Below, piece by piece: positions 16,326-25,241 of a stretch of DNA of 43,790 nucleotides. How positions within the stretch are numbered: the stretch's first letter is position 1; every line of letters begins with the position of its first letter. Both the position numbers and the translations under genes were made by a program. The notes under the pieces are model-generated. The model did not search any database, was not told where the DNA came from, and saw only the letters and a list, made by a program, of their open reading frames with translations. Source of the stretch: Planctomycetaceae bacterium (GTDB lineage: Bacteria > Planctomycetota > Planctomycetia > Pirellulales > Pirellulaceae). The stretch spans positions 1 through 43,790 of the forward strand of contig JAHEJI010000004.1 in NCBI GenBank assembly GCA_024638965.1, in the 5' to 3' direction.

Positions 16326-17576
16326 TCAAACCGTAATTGCGGCGGCTGGCACTGGAAAATGTTGACACAGCTCAGAAACCTGGCCGCGGATCGAGGAATA
16401 AACTGCCTCGTTTTCGGGGTCCTTCAATACCGTCAGAATCCAACCCCCGATTTCCTGCATTTGGGTCGTGCCGAGTCCGCGAGTCGTCAAGGCGGGCGTT
16501 CCCAAACGAATTCCACTGGGATCCATCGGTTTGCGTTTATCGTAGGGAATCATGTTTTTGTTAGCTGTGATTCCACATCGTTCCAGAGCTTCTTCGGCGT
16601 CATCGCCGCTAATTCCTAAACTGGTCACGTCCGCCAGCACCAGATGATTATCGGTACCGCCACTGACCAACCTCAAACCGCCTTCGAGCAAAACTTCAGC
16701 CAGCGACTTTGCGTTGTCAATCACGGCTTGGCCATACGTTTTGAACTCGGGCTTTGCCGCTTCGGCAAAACAGACCGCCTTCCCAGCAATCACATGCATG
16801 AGCGGTCCCCCCTGCATTCCTGGAAAAACGCTACTGTTGATTTTTTTTGCGTATTTCTTTTTGCATAAAACCAATCCACCTCGCGGTCCACGAAGCGTTT
16901 TATGAACTGTGGTTGTAACAAAGTCAGCTACCGCGACCGGATTGTCGTGCAGCCCGGCGGCAACCAGGCCAGCGTAATGAGCCATATCAACAAATAAAAG
17001 CGCGCCAACTTCGTCCGCAATTTCCTTGAATTTTCCGTGTGGGATTTCGCGAGGATAAGCACTTGCTCCGGCAACGATCAACTTCGGTTTGTGTTCCCGG
17101 GCAAGCGAGGCAACTTGATCAAAATCAATTCGATGATGGTCAGCGGTTACACCGTAGTGGTGAAAGTTGTAGAGTTTTCCTGACAGGTTGAGGTGCATTC
17201 CATGTGTCAAATGGCCACCATGAGCAAGGTCCAAGCCCAGCACGGAATCACCCGTTTCCAAAGCCGTCAGATAGACTGCCTGGTTTGCTTGTGAACCGGA
17301 ATGAGGTTGTACGTTTGCATATTCGGCACCGAAAAGTTGTGTGCCTCGATCCCTGGCCAGATCCTCAAGCACGTCGACGAATTCACAACCGCCGTAGTAT
17401 CGTCGCCTGGGATAACCCTCGGCGTATTTGTTGGTAAGCACGCTTCCAACCGTCTCCATGACGGCAGGGCTGGTGTAGTTTTCGCTGGCAATCATCTCGA
17501 GTCCATCTTGCTGACGATGCGATTCGTTTTGGAGACATGCCCAGACTTCGGGATCTTGAGATTGAAGGTGATTCAT
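16326..17576 (-). CDS. glyA: Serine hydroxymethyltransferase
   Basis: A PLP enzyme that converts serine and tetrahydrofolate to glycine and 5,10-methylene-THF, the main one-carbon source. The 416-residue length is typical. Visible signatures are [46 protein letters not shown], the PLP-phosphate region [16 protein letters not shown] with the aspartate that contacts the pyridine nitrogen, and the Schiff-base lysine K226 in [14 protein letters not shown]. All expected active-site residues are in place. It is transcribed alone, with more than 400 bp of upstream gap that carries a dispersed repeat. Confidence 0.97.
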   Translation of the reverse strand: MNHLQSQDPEVWACLQNESHRQQDGLEMIASENYTSPAVMETVGSVLTNKYAEGYPRRRYYGGCEFVDVLEDLARDRGTQLFGAEYANVQPHSGSQANQAVYLTALETGDSVLGLDLAHGGHLTHGMHLNLSGKLYNFHHYGVTADHHRIDFDQVASLAREHKPKLIVAGASAYPREIPHGKFKEIADEVGALLFVDMAHYAGLVAAGLHDNPVAVADFVTTTVHKTLRGPRGGLVLCKKKYAKKINSSVFPGMQGGPLMHVIAGKAVCFAEAAKPEFKTYGQAVIDNAKSLAEVLLEGGLRLVSGGTDNHLVLADVTSLGISGDDAEEALERCGITANKNMIPYDKRKPMDPSGIRLGTPALTTRGLGTTQMQEIGGWILTVLKDPENEAVYSSIRGQVSELCQHFPVPAAAITV

Positions 17577-17984
17577 AAATCTGTGGTTGGGTTTAAGTGT
17601 TGATCTTACGCTAACCGGCTCAAAGAATCCGTATAATGCTAAGCTAGAGATTGTTTTTGCCGGTCACCAGATCGTCAATATCCCATGAATTCAACTTGGG
17701 AAAACAGTCGAAAATAATTGCCAAACGTACGTAAGTCCACCCTGATGCCAATGCGTTGGACGACAATCCCGTTCAATGTTGGCATCGACTCCGCGTCTTA
17801 TTCATCCTGAACCAAGTGGAGCGAGGTGAAGGATCTCTCGTTGAGATTGTTTGCCGTACGAGATCTCTTTCGCCAGGGCGAACTAAGGCTCAACAGGATG
17901 ACGGATACACTTAGGCTTCATTCCAACAAAATTATGTTCCTACCTGAATTTGTGCTGCGCAGCGGAATGTCAATCCATTGCACA
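17577..17984. other. Intergenic gap upstream of glyA
   Basis: About 400 bp between the glyA start and the end of the next minus-strand gene. The last 180 bp contain the R2 palindromic repeat (17802-17901). The first part should hold the glyA promoter. No gene is evident. Confidence 0.5.
17802..17901. repeat. Palindromic dispersed repeat R2, copy 1
   Basis: A roughly 100-bp element bounded by TCATCCTG at the left and CAGGATGA at the right, so the ends are inverted. The segment from 17802 reads, on the minus strand, as GAGATCCTTCACCTCGCTCC continuing to GGTTCAGGATGA. It matches 34644-34678 on the plus strand over about 35 bp with one mismatch. Confidence 0.8.
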
Positions 17985-19313
17985 TTATTTCGATGCTTCA
18001 ACCGACACTTGGAGGCACCCTTCGTTGTCATCCATTCTGGCAGGAGAGTCGTTAATCCGAAAACACAGTTCGCCATCTCTGGTCATTTCAATTTCCGATT
18101 TGAGCCCGACGGCGATGGGTTCTAAGAGCCCTTGAACGTTGTTTTCATTTAAAACGCCAGCGAGCAGCATGCCGATCGGCCATCCACGATAATACTCAAT
18201 CGTTACGCCTCCGGCTTCACTCTGCCAGGCTCGATTGACATGGGCAATTTGAAATCTCCCACCCGCCTGGATTTTCAGGAGGTCGCCTTTATCAACATTA
18301 ATATTGGTCCTTTGCCAGCCCTGGTCTGCATGAATCAGAAAATTATTTTTTCCTGCTTCGGCATCCGCTTCCTGAATAACCATGTGTTTGGCTTCGATGC
18401 CGTAGTCATGTTCTCCCAGGAATATTTGCCAATCCCGGTCGACGGCCGCTCGGTTCGAATTGATCGTGCGCGCGAATTCGACCGTAAACTGTGCAGTTGA
18501 ATCTTTGCACTTTTTGGTCAGTGTTTTGAAATCGTCACAGGTCGCCGGGTGCTGACTCATAAATTCGCAAAGTGCCCAACTCCAAGCGTAGCTTTCGACT
18601 TGGCGGTATTCGTGGCTCGGAATATCGAAAACATCATCGATGGACTTGAGGCGGTTTGCGGTTCGCGCTTCACGAATGATCTTCGGGCGACCCCAATATT
18701 CCACCTGGTTGCGATCGGTCGCGCGAAAATTGAGTTTTAGCCTTCCGTCCTTCCACTCGTGAATTGCCAGCTTTTCCGCCATGCCTTCGCTGTACCAGTG
18801 CGGGCCGGATCCGCCAAGAAACCACTGCATGAACGCATGCGTGCCTTCATGTAACAACAGATGTCGCGAGTAATATTTGCCCGGTTGTAAATAAACCCAC
18901 ATTTCATGGCCGCGATTGAAACCGGCAAGAAAGTCGGGTAAATCGTCCGGCATCAATCCTGCTCTCCGGAAGCGAGCCCGGTCTTCAATCACAAACCCCG
19001 AGAGCCGATACGACGCAGTCTTTTGGATCTCGACATTGAAATAATCGCACCATTCTTTCACGGCCAAGTCAAAAACGATCACCAGTTCGTCGACGTCGGA
19101 TCGGTCACGCAGATCGGTATACAGGTCAATATGCTGGCCGGGCAATTTGCGAATCCCATTGGCCTTCACTCGTTCTTCGTCGATATCCAGCTTGGGTTGC
19201 ATGCGCGGATTAATGTCTTGCATGGGCGTGTTTTGTGCCAACAACTGAGGCCCGGCAATCAGAGTCATTCCGAGGAAAATTGAGAGAACGGTCGATTTGA
19301 AAGGTTCGTACAA
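17985..19313 (-). CDS. Secreted gluzincin-like putative metalloprotease
   Basis: About 442 residues. The proposed TTG start at 19313 gives MYEPFKSTVLSIFLGMTLIA and a signal cleavage near LLAQ. The longer frame to 19451 would overlap the divergent solute-binding gene, so a downstream start is preferred, with low certainty. A zinc site HEGTH (155-159, in RHLLLHEGTHAFMQWFLG) is followed by WYSEGMAEKLAIHEW, the downstream E-G-x-A-E pattern typical of gluzincin third ligands. The C-terminal 150 residues form a separate beta-rich region (GDLLKIQAGGRFQIA ... GELCFRINDSPARMDDNEG) resembling galactose-binding lectin-like modules that shield proteins by sugar or calcium contacts. The resemblance is weak. 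It probably acts outside the cytoplasm on a peptide or envelope substrate. Confidence 0.78.
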   Translation of the reverse strand: MYEPFKSTVLSIFLGMTLIAGPQLLAQNTPMQDINPRMQPKLDIDEERVKANGIRKLPGQHIDLYTDLRDRSDVDELVIVFDLAVKEWCDYFNVEIQKTASYRLSGFVIEDRARFRRAGLMPDDLPDFLAGFNRGHEMWVYLQPGKYYSRHLLLHEGTHAFMQWFLGGSGPHWYSEGMAEKLAIHEWKDGRLKLNFRATDRNQVEYWGRPKIIREARTANRLKSIDDVFDIPSHEYRQVESYAWSWALCEFMSQHPATCDDFKTLTKKCKDSTAQFTVEFARTINSNRAAVDRDWQIFLGEHDYGIEAKHMVIQEADAEAGKNNFLIHADQGWQRTNINVDKGDLLKIQAGGRFQIAHVNRAWQSEAGGVTIEYYRGWPIGMLLAGVLNENNVQGLLEPIAVGLKSEIEMTRDGELCFRINDSPARMDDNEGCLQVSVEASK

Positions 19314-19426
19314 AGATATCTCGAGAATTGCAAACTTGGCCGAATACAATATTGTCAACTTAACAACCTTAAAAGCAATGTCGATCGGTCGGCTGAATTG
19401 AGTGCAAACGAAAGGATTATGTTTCG

Positions 19427-20461
19427 ATGTGCGGTAGCTTTTCGCGGTCAATAATCAATGTAATGTTCGTGTTGACGATTGGTGTCTGTGGCTGCTTGGG
19501 GACCAACGAAAAGGAAGTCGTCGTTTACGCGGCGCTCGACAAAGAGTTTTCTGAGCCCATATTGAATGATTTCGAAAAGCAGGAGGGAGTGTTCGTCTTG
19601 CCCAAGTACGATCAGGAATCGAACAAGACAGTTGGTCTGGCGAACGAAATCATCAATCAAAGCAATCGCCAACGAGCCGACTTGTTTTGGAACAATGAAA
19701 TCCTGCATTCGCTGCGGCTGAAGAAGTTGGGGTTGCTCGAAGTTTATCAAAGTCCATTCGCGAAAGATTATCCGCCGGCTTTTGTATCGCCGGATAGCGA
19801 TTGGCACGGGTTTGCGGCTCGCGCACGAGTGCTGATAGTCAACACCAATCTGGTTCCAGACGAGTCGGCTCGACCCAATTCGGTGTTGGATCTGGTTGAT
19901 CCAAAATGGAGAGGCAAATGCGCAATCGCCCGGCCTTTGTTTGGAACAACTGCAACTCACGCGGCGGTTCTTTTTTCAATCTGGGGTGAAGACAAGGCCC
20001 AACAATTTTTCCAGGACGTTGCTGAAAACGCTCAGGTTGAATCGGGCAATAAACAAGTAGCAAAAAAAGTGGCTGCTGGCCAATACGCCTTCGGTTTGAC
20101 CGATACGGACGACGCAATCATCGAGATTGAACGAGGCGCGCCGGTTGTGATTGTGTTTCCCGATCAGGGAGAAGACCAGTTGGGCACGCTGCTGATTCCA
20201 AACACGCTGTGTATTATCAAAAACGGCCCCAACACGGAGCGTGCCAAACAGCTGGTCGATTATTTGCTCGGAGGTGATGTTGAAAAACGTCTTGCCGAAA
20301 GCCCATCGGCCCAGATTCCGTTGAGCATTCATTGCCAGACGAAGTCGCGTATTTCACCCGAAACCAAACTTCAGATCATGACCGTCGATTTTGAACAGGC
20401 TGCCGAAGTCTGGGATAAAACCGCCAGTTTTTTGAACCAGACGTTTCCAATCGGGAAATAG
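19427..20461 (+). CDS. ABC-type solute-binding lipoprotein, ferric-iron/FutA-like
   Basis: A 344-residue periplasmic binding protein of the extracellular solute-binding family that includes FbpA and FutA. The N-terminus has a hydrophobic segment (IINVMFVLTIGVCGC) with a cysteine in lipobox-like position. The mature start KEVVVYAALDKEFSEPIL matches the family opening (VVYSSxD...). Also typical are LGLLEVYQSPFAKDYP, WHGFAARARVLIVNTNLV, SVLDLVDPKWRGKCAIARPLFGTT, YAFGLTDTDDA and a C-terminal GGDVEKRLAES. The ATG at 19427 has AAAGGA about 10 nt upstream. No permease or ATPase gene lies next to it, so it may serve a transporter encoded elsewhere. Iron is the likeliest ligand by family, but phosphate-ester or polyamine ligands cannot be excluded. 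Confidence 0.83.
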   Translation: MCGSFSRSIINVMFVLTIGVCGCLGTNEKEVVVYAALDKEFSEPILNDFEKQEGVFVLPKYDQESNKTVGLANEIINQSNRQRADLFWNNEILHSLRLKKLGLLEVYQSPFAKDYPPAFVSPDSDWHGFAARARVLIVNTNLVPDESARPNSVLDLVDPKWRGKCAIARPLFGTTATHAAVLFSIWGEDKAQQFFQDVAENAQVESGNKQVAKKVAAGQYAFGLTDTDDAIIEIERGAPVVIVFPDQGEDQLGTLLIPNTLCIIKNGPNTERAKQLVDYLLGGDVEKRLAESPSAQIPLSIHCQTKSRISPETKLQIMTVDFEQAAEVWDKTASFLNQTFPIGK

Positions 20462-20826
20462 AAGAACGGTCTTTCGTAGCTGGATTCGTGAGAATTCAGT
20501 CGGGACCCGTCAGCAGTTTGACCTCTCAAGACTCTGTATCTGTTAGACCAATACCACGCCGCTAAGTGCGGATTTGCTTCACCACGGATCACACGGATTT
20601 CACTGATGTTGTTTCACAAGTTGAACGACAACAGTAGGCGAGTCTGTCCCAGACTCGCGTCAGGCCGCCCCGGCGGACTGATCTACAGAATTTCGACAAA
20701 GCGAAATTCGCATTGATCGAGGGTTCGAGGACTTAACCGTTGGAAGCATTGGAATTACCAAAACGACTTCAAGAGTTAATTGACGATCCTGATGGCTAAC
20801 ATTGATCTTTTGAGATCTGCAATTTC
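20462..20826. other. Repeat-bearing intergenic gap
   Basis: About 365 bp between convergent genes. It contains a short tandem motif (ACGGATCACACGGAT, 20584-20598) and a perfect 8-bp hairpin GCGAGTCT/AGACTCGC (20638-20658), followed at once by CCGCC/GGCGG. Both look like dispersed-repeat debris. No gene found. Confidence 0.6.
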
Positions 20827-22278
20827 TTAGGTACCCAACATAACGACATCACCGGTGACGCTTCCGGTGACGACGGTGCCCAGCAATGTCAAACCGGAAA
20901 CTTCGTAGACTCCGATCGAAATAATTTCACCGATCAGTCTTGTGTTTCCATCAAAGACCACGATGCGATCATCGTGGGTTCGACCAGTCAGCTGAATGGG
21001 CCCGTTAGTATCGACCGGTTCGTCACTTTGCTTGTCAAACCGTTTGCTTTTTCCCTCGACAAGTACAGGCAGCGTCTGCCCCAAAAAGCGATGATTGTCT
21101 TCTTCGCTGATCCGATTTTGAACGTCCAGTAACTCATTATTGCGGCGTCGTTTGACGTCGAAAGGAACATCATCCGGAAGATGATTGGCTGCCTTGGTAC
21201 CGGGCCGTTCACTGTATTTGAAGATAAAGCTGTTTTTGAATCGGCACTCCTCGACGAGGTTCACCGTTTCCTCAAATTCTTCTTCCGTCTCACCGCAGAA
21301 GCCGACGATAAAGTCGCTTGACACGGCCGCCGCGTCACCCAGCGTTTCTTCGATTCGAGACATCATCGCGCGATAGTCTGCTACTGTGTAACCGCGCTTC
21401 ATTCGTTGGAGTACGGAATTGGATCCACTCTGCAGAGGTACGTGAAGGTAGGGCGAAACTTTGTCGAGATCTCGAACGGCCGATAACAACTCGTAATTCA
21501 TGTCTTTTGGATAGTTGGTGACGAACTTGATTCGCTCCAATCCGTCAATTCCATGCAATTGGTAAAGCAGGTCTGCCAGACGGGTTTGTTTTCCATCAGG
21601 AGCTACGTGTTTGTAACTGTTGACGGTCTGACCGAGGAGAGTGATTTCTTTACATCCTTGATCGGCCAGGATTTTGGCTTCATCAAAAATCAGCAGCGGA
21701 TCCCTCCCCTGCTCCGGCCCTCGCGTCATCGGCACGATGCAGTAAGTGCAAAACTTGTCGCAACCAATCTGAATGCGCAGAAATGCCTGAAACGGTGTCG
21801 GCCGCATCGTCGGATCGCGGAGTGGATCAAACGTCTCGTGAGATCGTTTGATGTCGCGGAGGGCACCGTCGGTTCGGCCAAGACTGAGAGCCTTGTGTCG
21901 ACCGCCTTCGTTACGAGCCTTTTCGATCAGATCGGGAATCTGTTGAAGTTGTCCAGGCCCTACGACAATGTCGACAAACGGAGCTTTCTTAAATATCAGC
22001 TCCTGATCTTTCTGAGCCATGCAACCCATCACACCGATAATCTTCTGAGGATGGTTTTTCTTTTCGTCGCGGAGGCGACCCAATGCACTGTACGTCTTGT
22101 TTTCAGCCTGTTCGCGAACGCTGCAAGTGTTAAACAGGATGGTATCCGCGTCCGACGTCGAGTCGGTCAATTCGTAGCCTTTGCGACGCAAGCTGGCGAC
22201 AACCATTTCACTGTCCAGCATGTTCATCTGACAGCCAACGGTTTCGATATAGAGTTTTCTTAGGGAACGATCGTTCAT
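20827..22278 (-). CDS. miaB: tRNA-2-methylthio-N6-dimethylallyladenosine synthase
   Basis: A radical-SAM methylthiotransferase that modifies A37 of tRNAs reading UNN codons. The 483-residue protein has the N-terminal UPF0004 domain with three cluster cysteines (ETVGCQMNMLDSE; FNTCSVREQAE; GVMGCMAQKD). The radical-SAM motif C-x3-C-x2-C is present in GCDKFCTYCIVPMTRGPEQ. The C-terminal TRAM domain is visible (VLVEGKSKRF, TGRTHDDRIVVF). MiaB is favoured over its relatives RimO and MtaB because of the MNMLDSE and CSVREQAE sequences. Start at ATG 22278, with no strong ribosome binding site visible. The gene is monocistronic on its strand. The C-terminus is a little longer than in E. coli MiaB. Confidence 0.95.
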   Translation of the reverse strand: MNDRSLRKLYIETVGCQMNMLDSEMVVASLRRKGYELTDSTSDADTILFNTCSVREQAENKTYSALGRLRDEKKNHPQKIIGVMGCMAQKDQELIFKKAPFVDIVVGPGQLQQIPDLIEKARNEGGRHKALSLGRTDGALRDIKRSHETFDPLRDPTMRPTPFQAFLRIQIGCDKFCTYCIVPMTRGPEQGRDPLLIFDEAKILADQGCKEITLLGQTVNSYKHVAPDGKQTRLADLLYQLHGIDGLERIKFVTNYPKDMNYELLSAVRDLDKVSPYLHVPLQSGSNSVLQRMKRGYTVADYRAMMSRIEETLGDAAAVSSDFIVGFCGETEEEFEETVNLVEECRFKNSFIFKYSERPGTKAANHLPDDVPFDVKRRRNNELLDVQNRISEEDNHRFLGQTLPVLVEGKSKRFDKQSDEPVDTNGPIQLTGRTHDDRIVVFDGNTRLIGEIISIGVYEVSGLTLLGTVVTGSVTGDVVMLGT

Positions 22279-22572
22279 CTTGTCAAATGTGTCTTGAGGC
22301 GCGTGGTCGCTATCGTACGAATTGGGGCTGAATTGCTTTGGGGCTGAAATTCTTGGGGAAAGCGCCTTTTCCGACGGGTCAGTCTATCACGCCCTATTTT
22401 GTCGTTGCGAGAGGAAATCTCCACTATCGGCAAAAAAGTGTCCCCAACGGAGGTGGCTGAGAGGATCGAATGAAGAACAAAGCGAAATAACAATGGGAGT
22501 CTGATGCGGATTCAGATACAATCTAAGCATGTCGCTCGCCAGTCACGAAGGTCTATTACGAGAGGGCCTAAA

Positions 22573-23214
22573 ATGAAGCTGCACATTAGACAAATCCTGG
22601 TATTGTTAAGCGTTCTTATCTTGTGGCCGGTAACTTCTTCTGCGCAAACCTCGGATCGAGGTAGGACGATTGGTCCAGCGACATTTGGGAACGAAATCCG
22701 ATCGTCAACAGGTGATGGAGATCGAATCAAAGTAACTGTGGGCAACGGTGTTAAGACGATCTCAGTCAAAGAACCCAGTCGCGACGTCGAAATTGTCATT
22801 CATACGGACGGAAGAATTCGCGTAAGTTTGACTCGACAGTTTGGACCGGATGAACTGGATGAACTGATTCGCCGCGCGCCGCAACTGAAAAAGTATGTCA
22901 ATTCGTTTCCCAAAACCGCTGGGGGCAAAACAGTTGAATTGTCCATCGGCCTGACAACGACCGTGGAAGGCCAAAACGAAGCCGATTTGCGGCGACAAGA
23001 TATTGCTGCTTTCAATCTCTATCAACGCTATGAAAAAGAGACTTCGCAAGCTGCGAACAGCGGCGGCAATTGGGGTCGTCGTCCACCCAGGCGGAGCATC
23101 GGAGTTGGCGTCCCATCGGGGACCGGAAATAAGGTGAACGGGGACCCGAACAATCCCGCAGACGGAGATGGGAGAAAAAATCCGGCGAAAACGGGCGGAA
23201 GCAAAATACACTAG
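22573..23214 (+). CDS. Secreted protein of unknown function
   Basis: About 213 residues. A clear signal peptide (MKLHIRQILVLLSVLILWPV, cleavage near TSSAQ) opens the protein. An open frame begins further up at 22504, but the ATG at 22573 with GAGGG 6 nt upstream is the better start. The mature protein has a beta-like region (residues about 40-90, IKVTVGNGVKTISVKEPSRD), then a segment ending in KKYVNSFPKTAGGKTVEL, and a Gly-, Asn- and Pro-rich C-terminal tail, probably disordered. I recognise no family. It is followed at 36 bp by two small membrane protein genes and may be co-transcribed with them. Confidence 0.75.
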   Translation: MKLHIRQILVLLSVLILWPVTSSAQTSDRGRTIGPATFGNEIRSSTGDGDRIKVTVGNGVKTISVKEPSRDVEIVIHTDGRIRVSLTRQFGPDELDELIRRAPQLKKYVNSFPKTAGGKTVELSIGLTTTVEGQNEADLRRQDIAAFNLYQRYEKETSQAANSGGNWGRRPPRRSIGVGVPSGTGNKVNGDPNNPADGDGRKNPAKTGGSKIH

Positions 23215-23250
23215 ATTAACCTGGACTGTATAGAGACCGGCCATCTTCAA

Positions 23251-23511
23251 TTGAACTCGAATTCCAGGAACTCGTTAGGACCGAAACAGGGGCTCCAGCT
23301 GGCGGGGCTCTTTTTGTGGAGGTTCGGGCTGATTCTCGCAGGCAGTACGGGTCTCTATCGCGTAACCAAATTCCTGCTGCAGTTCATAGATTTACCTCTG
23401 CAACTGGAAATCGGAATTGGGTTGCTTTTTGCCGGCGGAGTGCTCTTTATGGTTTCCTTAATCATGGAGAGAATAGCGGATTCACGACTGGAAGGTGATT
23501 TGAACAAATGA
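23251..23511 (+). CDS. Small two-helix membrane protein (first of a paralogous pair)
   Basis: 86 residues, TTG start at 23251 with a weak ribosome binding site. Two hydrophobic segments (about 18-35 and 52-70) are joined by a short loop. The C-terminal end, VSLIMERIADSRLEGDLNK, resembles the end of the next protein (FSSLIWERLEDRKQESGLSD), and both share the G-x-x-I/L-A-x-G pattern in helix 2. The two are therefore probably tandem paralogues, a duplication. The stop TGA overlaps the next start (ATGA, 23508-23511). Function unknown. Both could form a hetero-oligomer in the inner membrane. Confidence 0.65.
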   Translation: MNSNSRNSLGPKQGLQLAGLFLWRFGLILAGSTGLYRVTKFLLQFIDLPLQLEIGIGLLFAGGVLFMVSLIMERIADSRLEGDLNK

Positions 23512-23753
23512 TTCGCTTGGTAAGGATCTTGGGTTGGCTGTTGATGGTGCTGGGGGCGTTGGTCATCCTTAGTTGGCTGATCAAACCATTGCGAGAGGCT
23601 TGGCCGCACGCATTTGAAGCGTTTCGAGCATTACCGATTGCCGTCCAGGTCGGGCTTGTCATCGCAGCGGTTGGTTTTCTAATTTTATTCAGCTCGCTGA
23701 TTTGGGAGCGTTTGGAAGATCGAAAGCAAGAAAGCGGCTTGTCGGACGAATGA
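23508..23753 (+). CDS. Small two-helix membrane protein (second of a paralogous pair)
   Basis: 81 residues, starting with MIRLVRILGWLLMVLGALVI. Two membrane helices (about 7-24 and 44-62) are separated by a loop that contains PLREAWPHAFEAFRALP. Its ATG lies inside the stop codon of the preceding gene, so translation is probably coupled. The sequence resembles the preceding protein in the second helix and in the tail. No family is recognised. Confidence 0.75.
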   Translation: MIRLVRILGWLLMVLGALVILSWLIKPLREAWPHAFEAFRALPIAVQVGLVIAAVGFLILFSSLIWERLEDRKQESGLSDE

Positions 23754-23828
23754 ATTCGATCGCCGAGAGGTTCGCCAGCTTGATTTGTATCACCCATCAT
23801 TCATCCTCTTATGAGAAAGGGAAGCAAG

Positions 23829-24146
23829 TTGATTACGGTCACCACTGATTTTGTCCCAGGTCGAGAGATCGAAGAGGCTTTGGGGGTTGTTCGCGGGAGC
23901 ACGATCCGGGCAAAACATCTCGGGAAAGACATTGTTGCGGGTCTTCGGATGCTGGTTGGCGGCGAGATCAAAGAATATACCGAAATGCTTAACGAAGCCC
24001 GCAATGACAGTATGCGCAGAATGGAGGCTCAAGCGGACAAATTAGGCGCCGACGCTGTGATCAATCTGCGCTATGTTACGTCTCAAGTGATGGCTGGTGC
24101 GGCAGAACTGCTGGCCTATGGCACGGCTGTTAAACTAAAGTCGTGA
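23829..24146 (+). CDS. YbjQ/UPF0145 family protein
   Basis: About 105 residues. The family pattern is clear: ITVTTDFVPGREIEEALGVVRGSTIRAKH, with GGEIKEYTEMLNEAR, then AQADKLGADAVINLRY and a closing GTAVKL. UPF0145 proteins, also called heavy-metal-binding-domain-like, form pentamers, and their function is unknown. An ATG at 23811 is also in frame, but it has no ribosome binding site. The TTG at 23829 has AAAGGG at 7 nt, which fits the family's N-terminus better. The gene follows the small membrane protein genes at 75 bp. Confidence 0.85.
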   Translation: MITVTTDFVPGREIEEALGVVRGSTIRAKHLGKDIVAGLRMLVGGEIKEYTEMLNEARNDSMRRMEAQADKLGADAVINLRYVTSQVMAGAAELLAYGTAVKLKS

Positions 24147-24234
24147 CAACTTGACATCTCCTTCGCATTCCGATGGCGCGCTCCGCGACCACCGGGTGAA
24201 AGCAGCCATTACGAATCCGGTCCGCGCGCGGATT

Positions 24235-25200
24235 TCATTTGCCGAACCAATCGCCGGGCTGCGGTTTTTGACCTCTCAAAAATTCTTCGATCTCCATCTC
24301 ACGCTTGCCGGCCGGCTGAATCTTTTTGATTGACAGAAGTCCCTTACCAGCCTGGACGAGCAGCTGAGATTTATCACACACGGCAACATGACCTGGAGCT
24401 ACATCGATCGCATCAGGATGCGCGTCAACCGCATCTGCCCAGTGCACGATCAATCTCACTGGTTCGCGATCTTGCGGTTGCCAGTTGGCGAACGTACCGG
24501 GCCAGGGTTTAAAGGCGCGAATTTGATCCACAATCTGTTTCGCGGTTCGAGACCAGTCGATAAGTCCATCGGATTTTTTGAGTCGTGGTGCCTTGGTTGC
24601 CAACTTGCGATTCTGTTTTTCACCTATCTGAGACTCTCCATCCCATTTTAAGAGTGTCTCAATCGCATCGAGAACCGGCAATACACCCAACTTTGCAAGT
24701 TTGGGTTCAACCGTTGCGGCCGTGTCACAAGGTGTAATTTCTAATTCAGCCTTGGCAAGACAAGGACCCGCATCCAAAAACGCCGACATGTGGATAACGG
24801 TGATTCCCAAAGTCGTTTCGCCATGATAGATGGCCCAGTTTACCGGGGCGGCACCTCGGTACTTGGGAAGCAGAGAACCGTGCAGGTTAATCCCACCCAA
24901 CCGGGCTGTTGCCAGGCAGTCGCGGGACAGTATCTGGCCGTAATCACAAACAACAAACAAATCAGCTGCCAACGATTTGAGCAGTGCGACCGAATCGGGC
25001 TCGTTAACATCGAGAGGGGCCAGAATTTCTACACCAGCCGCCTCTCCCAGATGGCGAGTCGGATTTTCGGGAGACTTGCGTCTTTTTCCCGCATCCACTA
25101 TCGGACGAGTGGTCAACGCGAGTATTTTGTGAGGCGATTCCAACAAAGCTTCAAAACTCGGCACGGCGAATGGACCGGTACCGAACATCACGATCCGCAT
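24235..25200 (-). CDS. fmt: Methionyl-tRNA formyltransferase
   Basis: Transfers a formyl group from 10-formyl-THF to initiator Met-tRNA in the cytoplasm. The 321-residue protein is of normal length. It starts RIVMFGTGPFAVPSFEALL, a nucleotide-fold opening of the family. The catalytic Asn-x-His and the signature INLHGSLLPKYRGAAPVNW are present, with the conserved Asp in SAFLDAGPCLA. The C-terminal domain, about residues 200-315, is a tRNA-binding fold. It sits 41 bp after def on the same strand, and the two form the usual deformylase-formyltransferase pair. The catalytic residues look intact. Confidence 0.94.
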   Translation of the reverse strand: MRIVMFGTGPFAVPSFEALLESPHKILALTTRPIVDAGKRRKSPENPTRHLGEAAGVEILAPLDVNEPDSVALLKSLAADLFVVCDYGQILSRDCLATARLGGINLHGSLLPKYRGAAPVNWAIYHGETTLGITVIHMSAFLDAGPCLAKAELEITPCDTAATVEPKLAKLGVLPVLDAIETLLKWDGESQIGEKQNRKLATKAPRLKKSDGLIDWSRTAKQIVDQIRAFKPWPGTFANWQPQDREPVRLIVHWADAVDAHPDAIDVAPGHVAVCDKSQLLVQAGKGLLSIKKIQPAGKREMEIEEFLRGQKPQPGDWFGK

Positions 25201-25241
25201 AACTTCAGTCTCAACAGAGGGTTGGAATTACGTTCCAGTTT

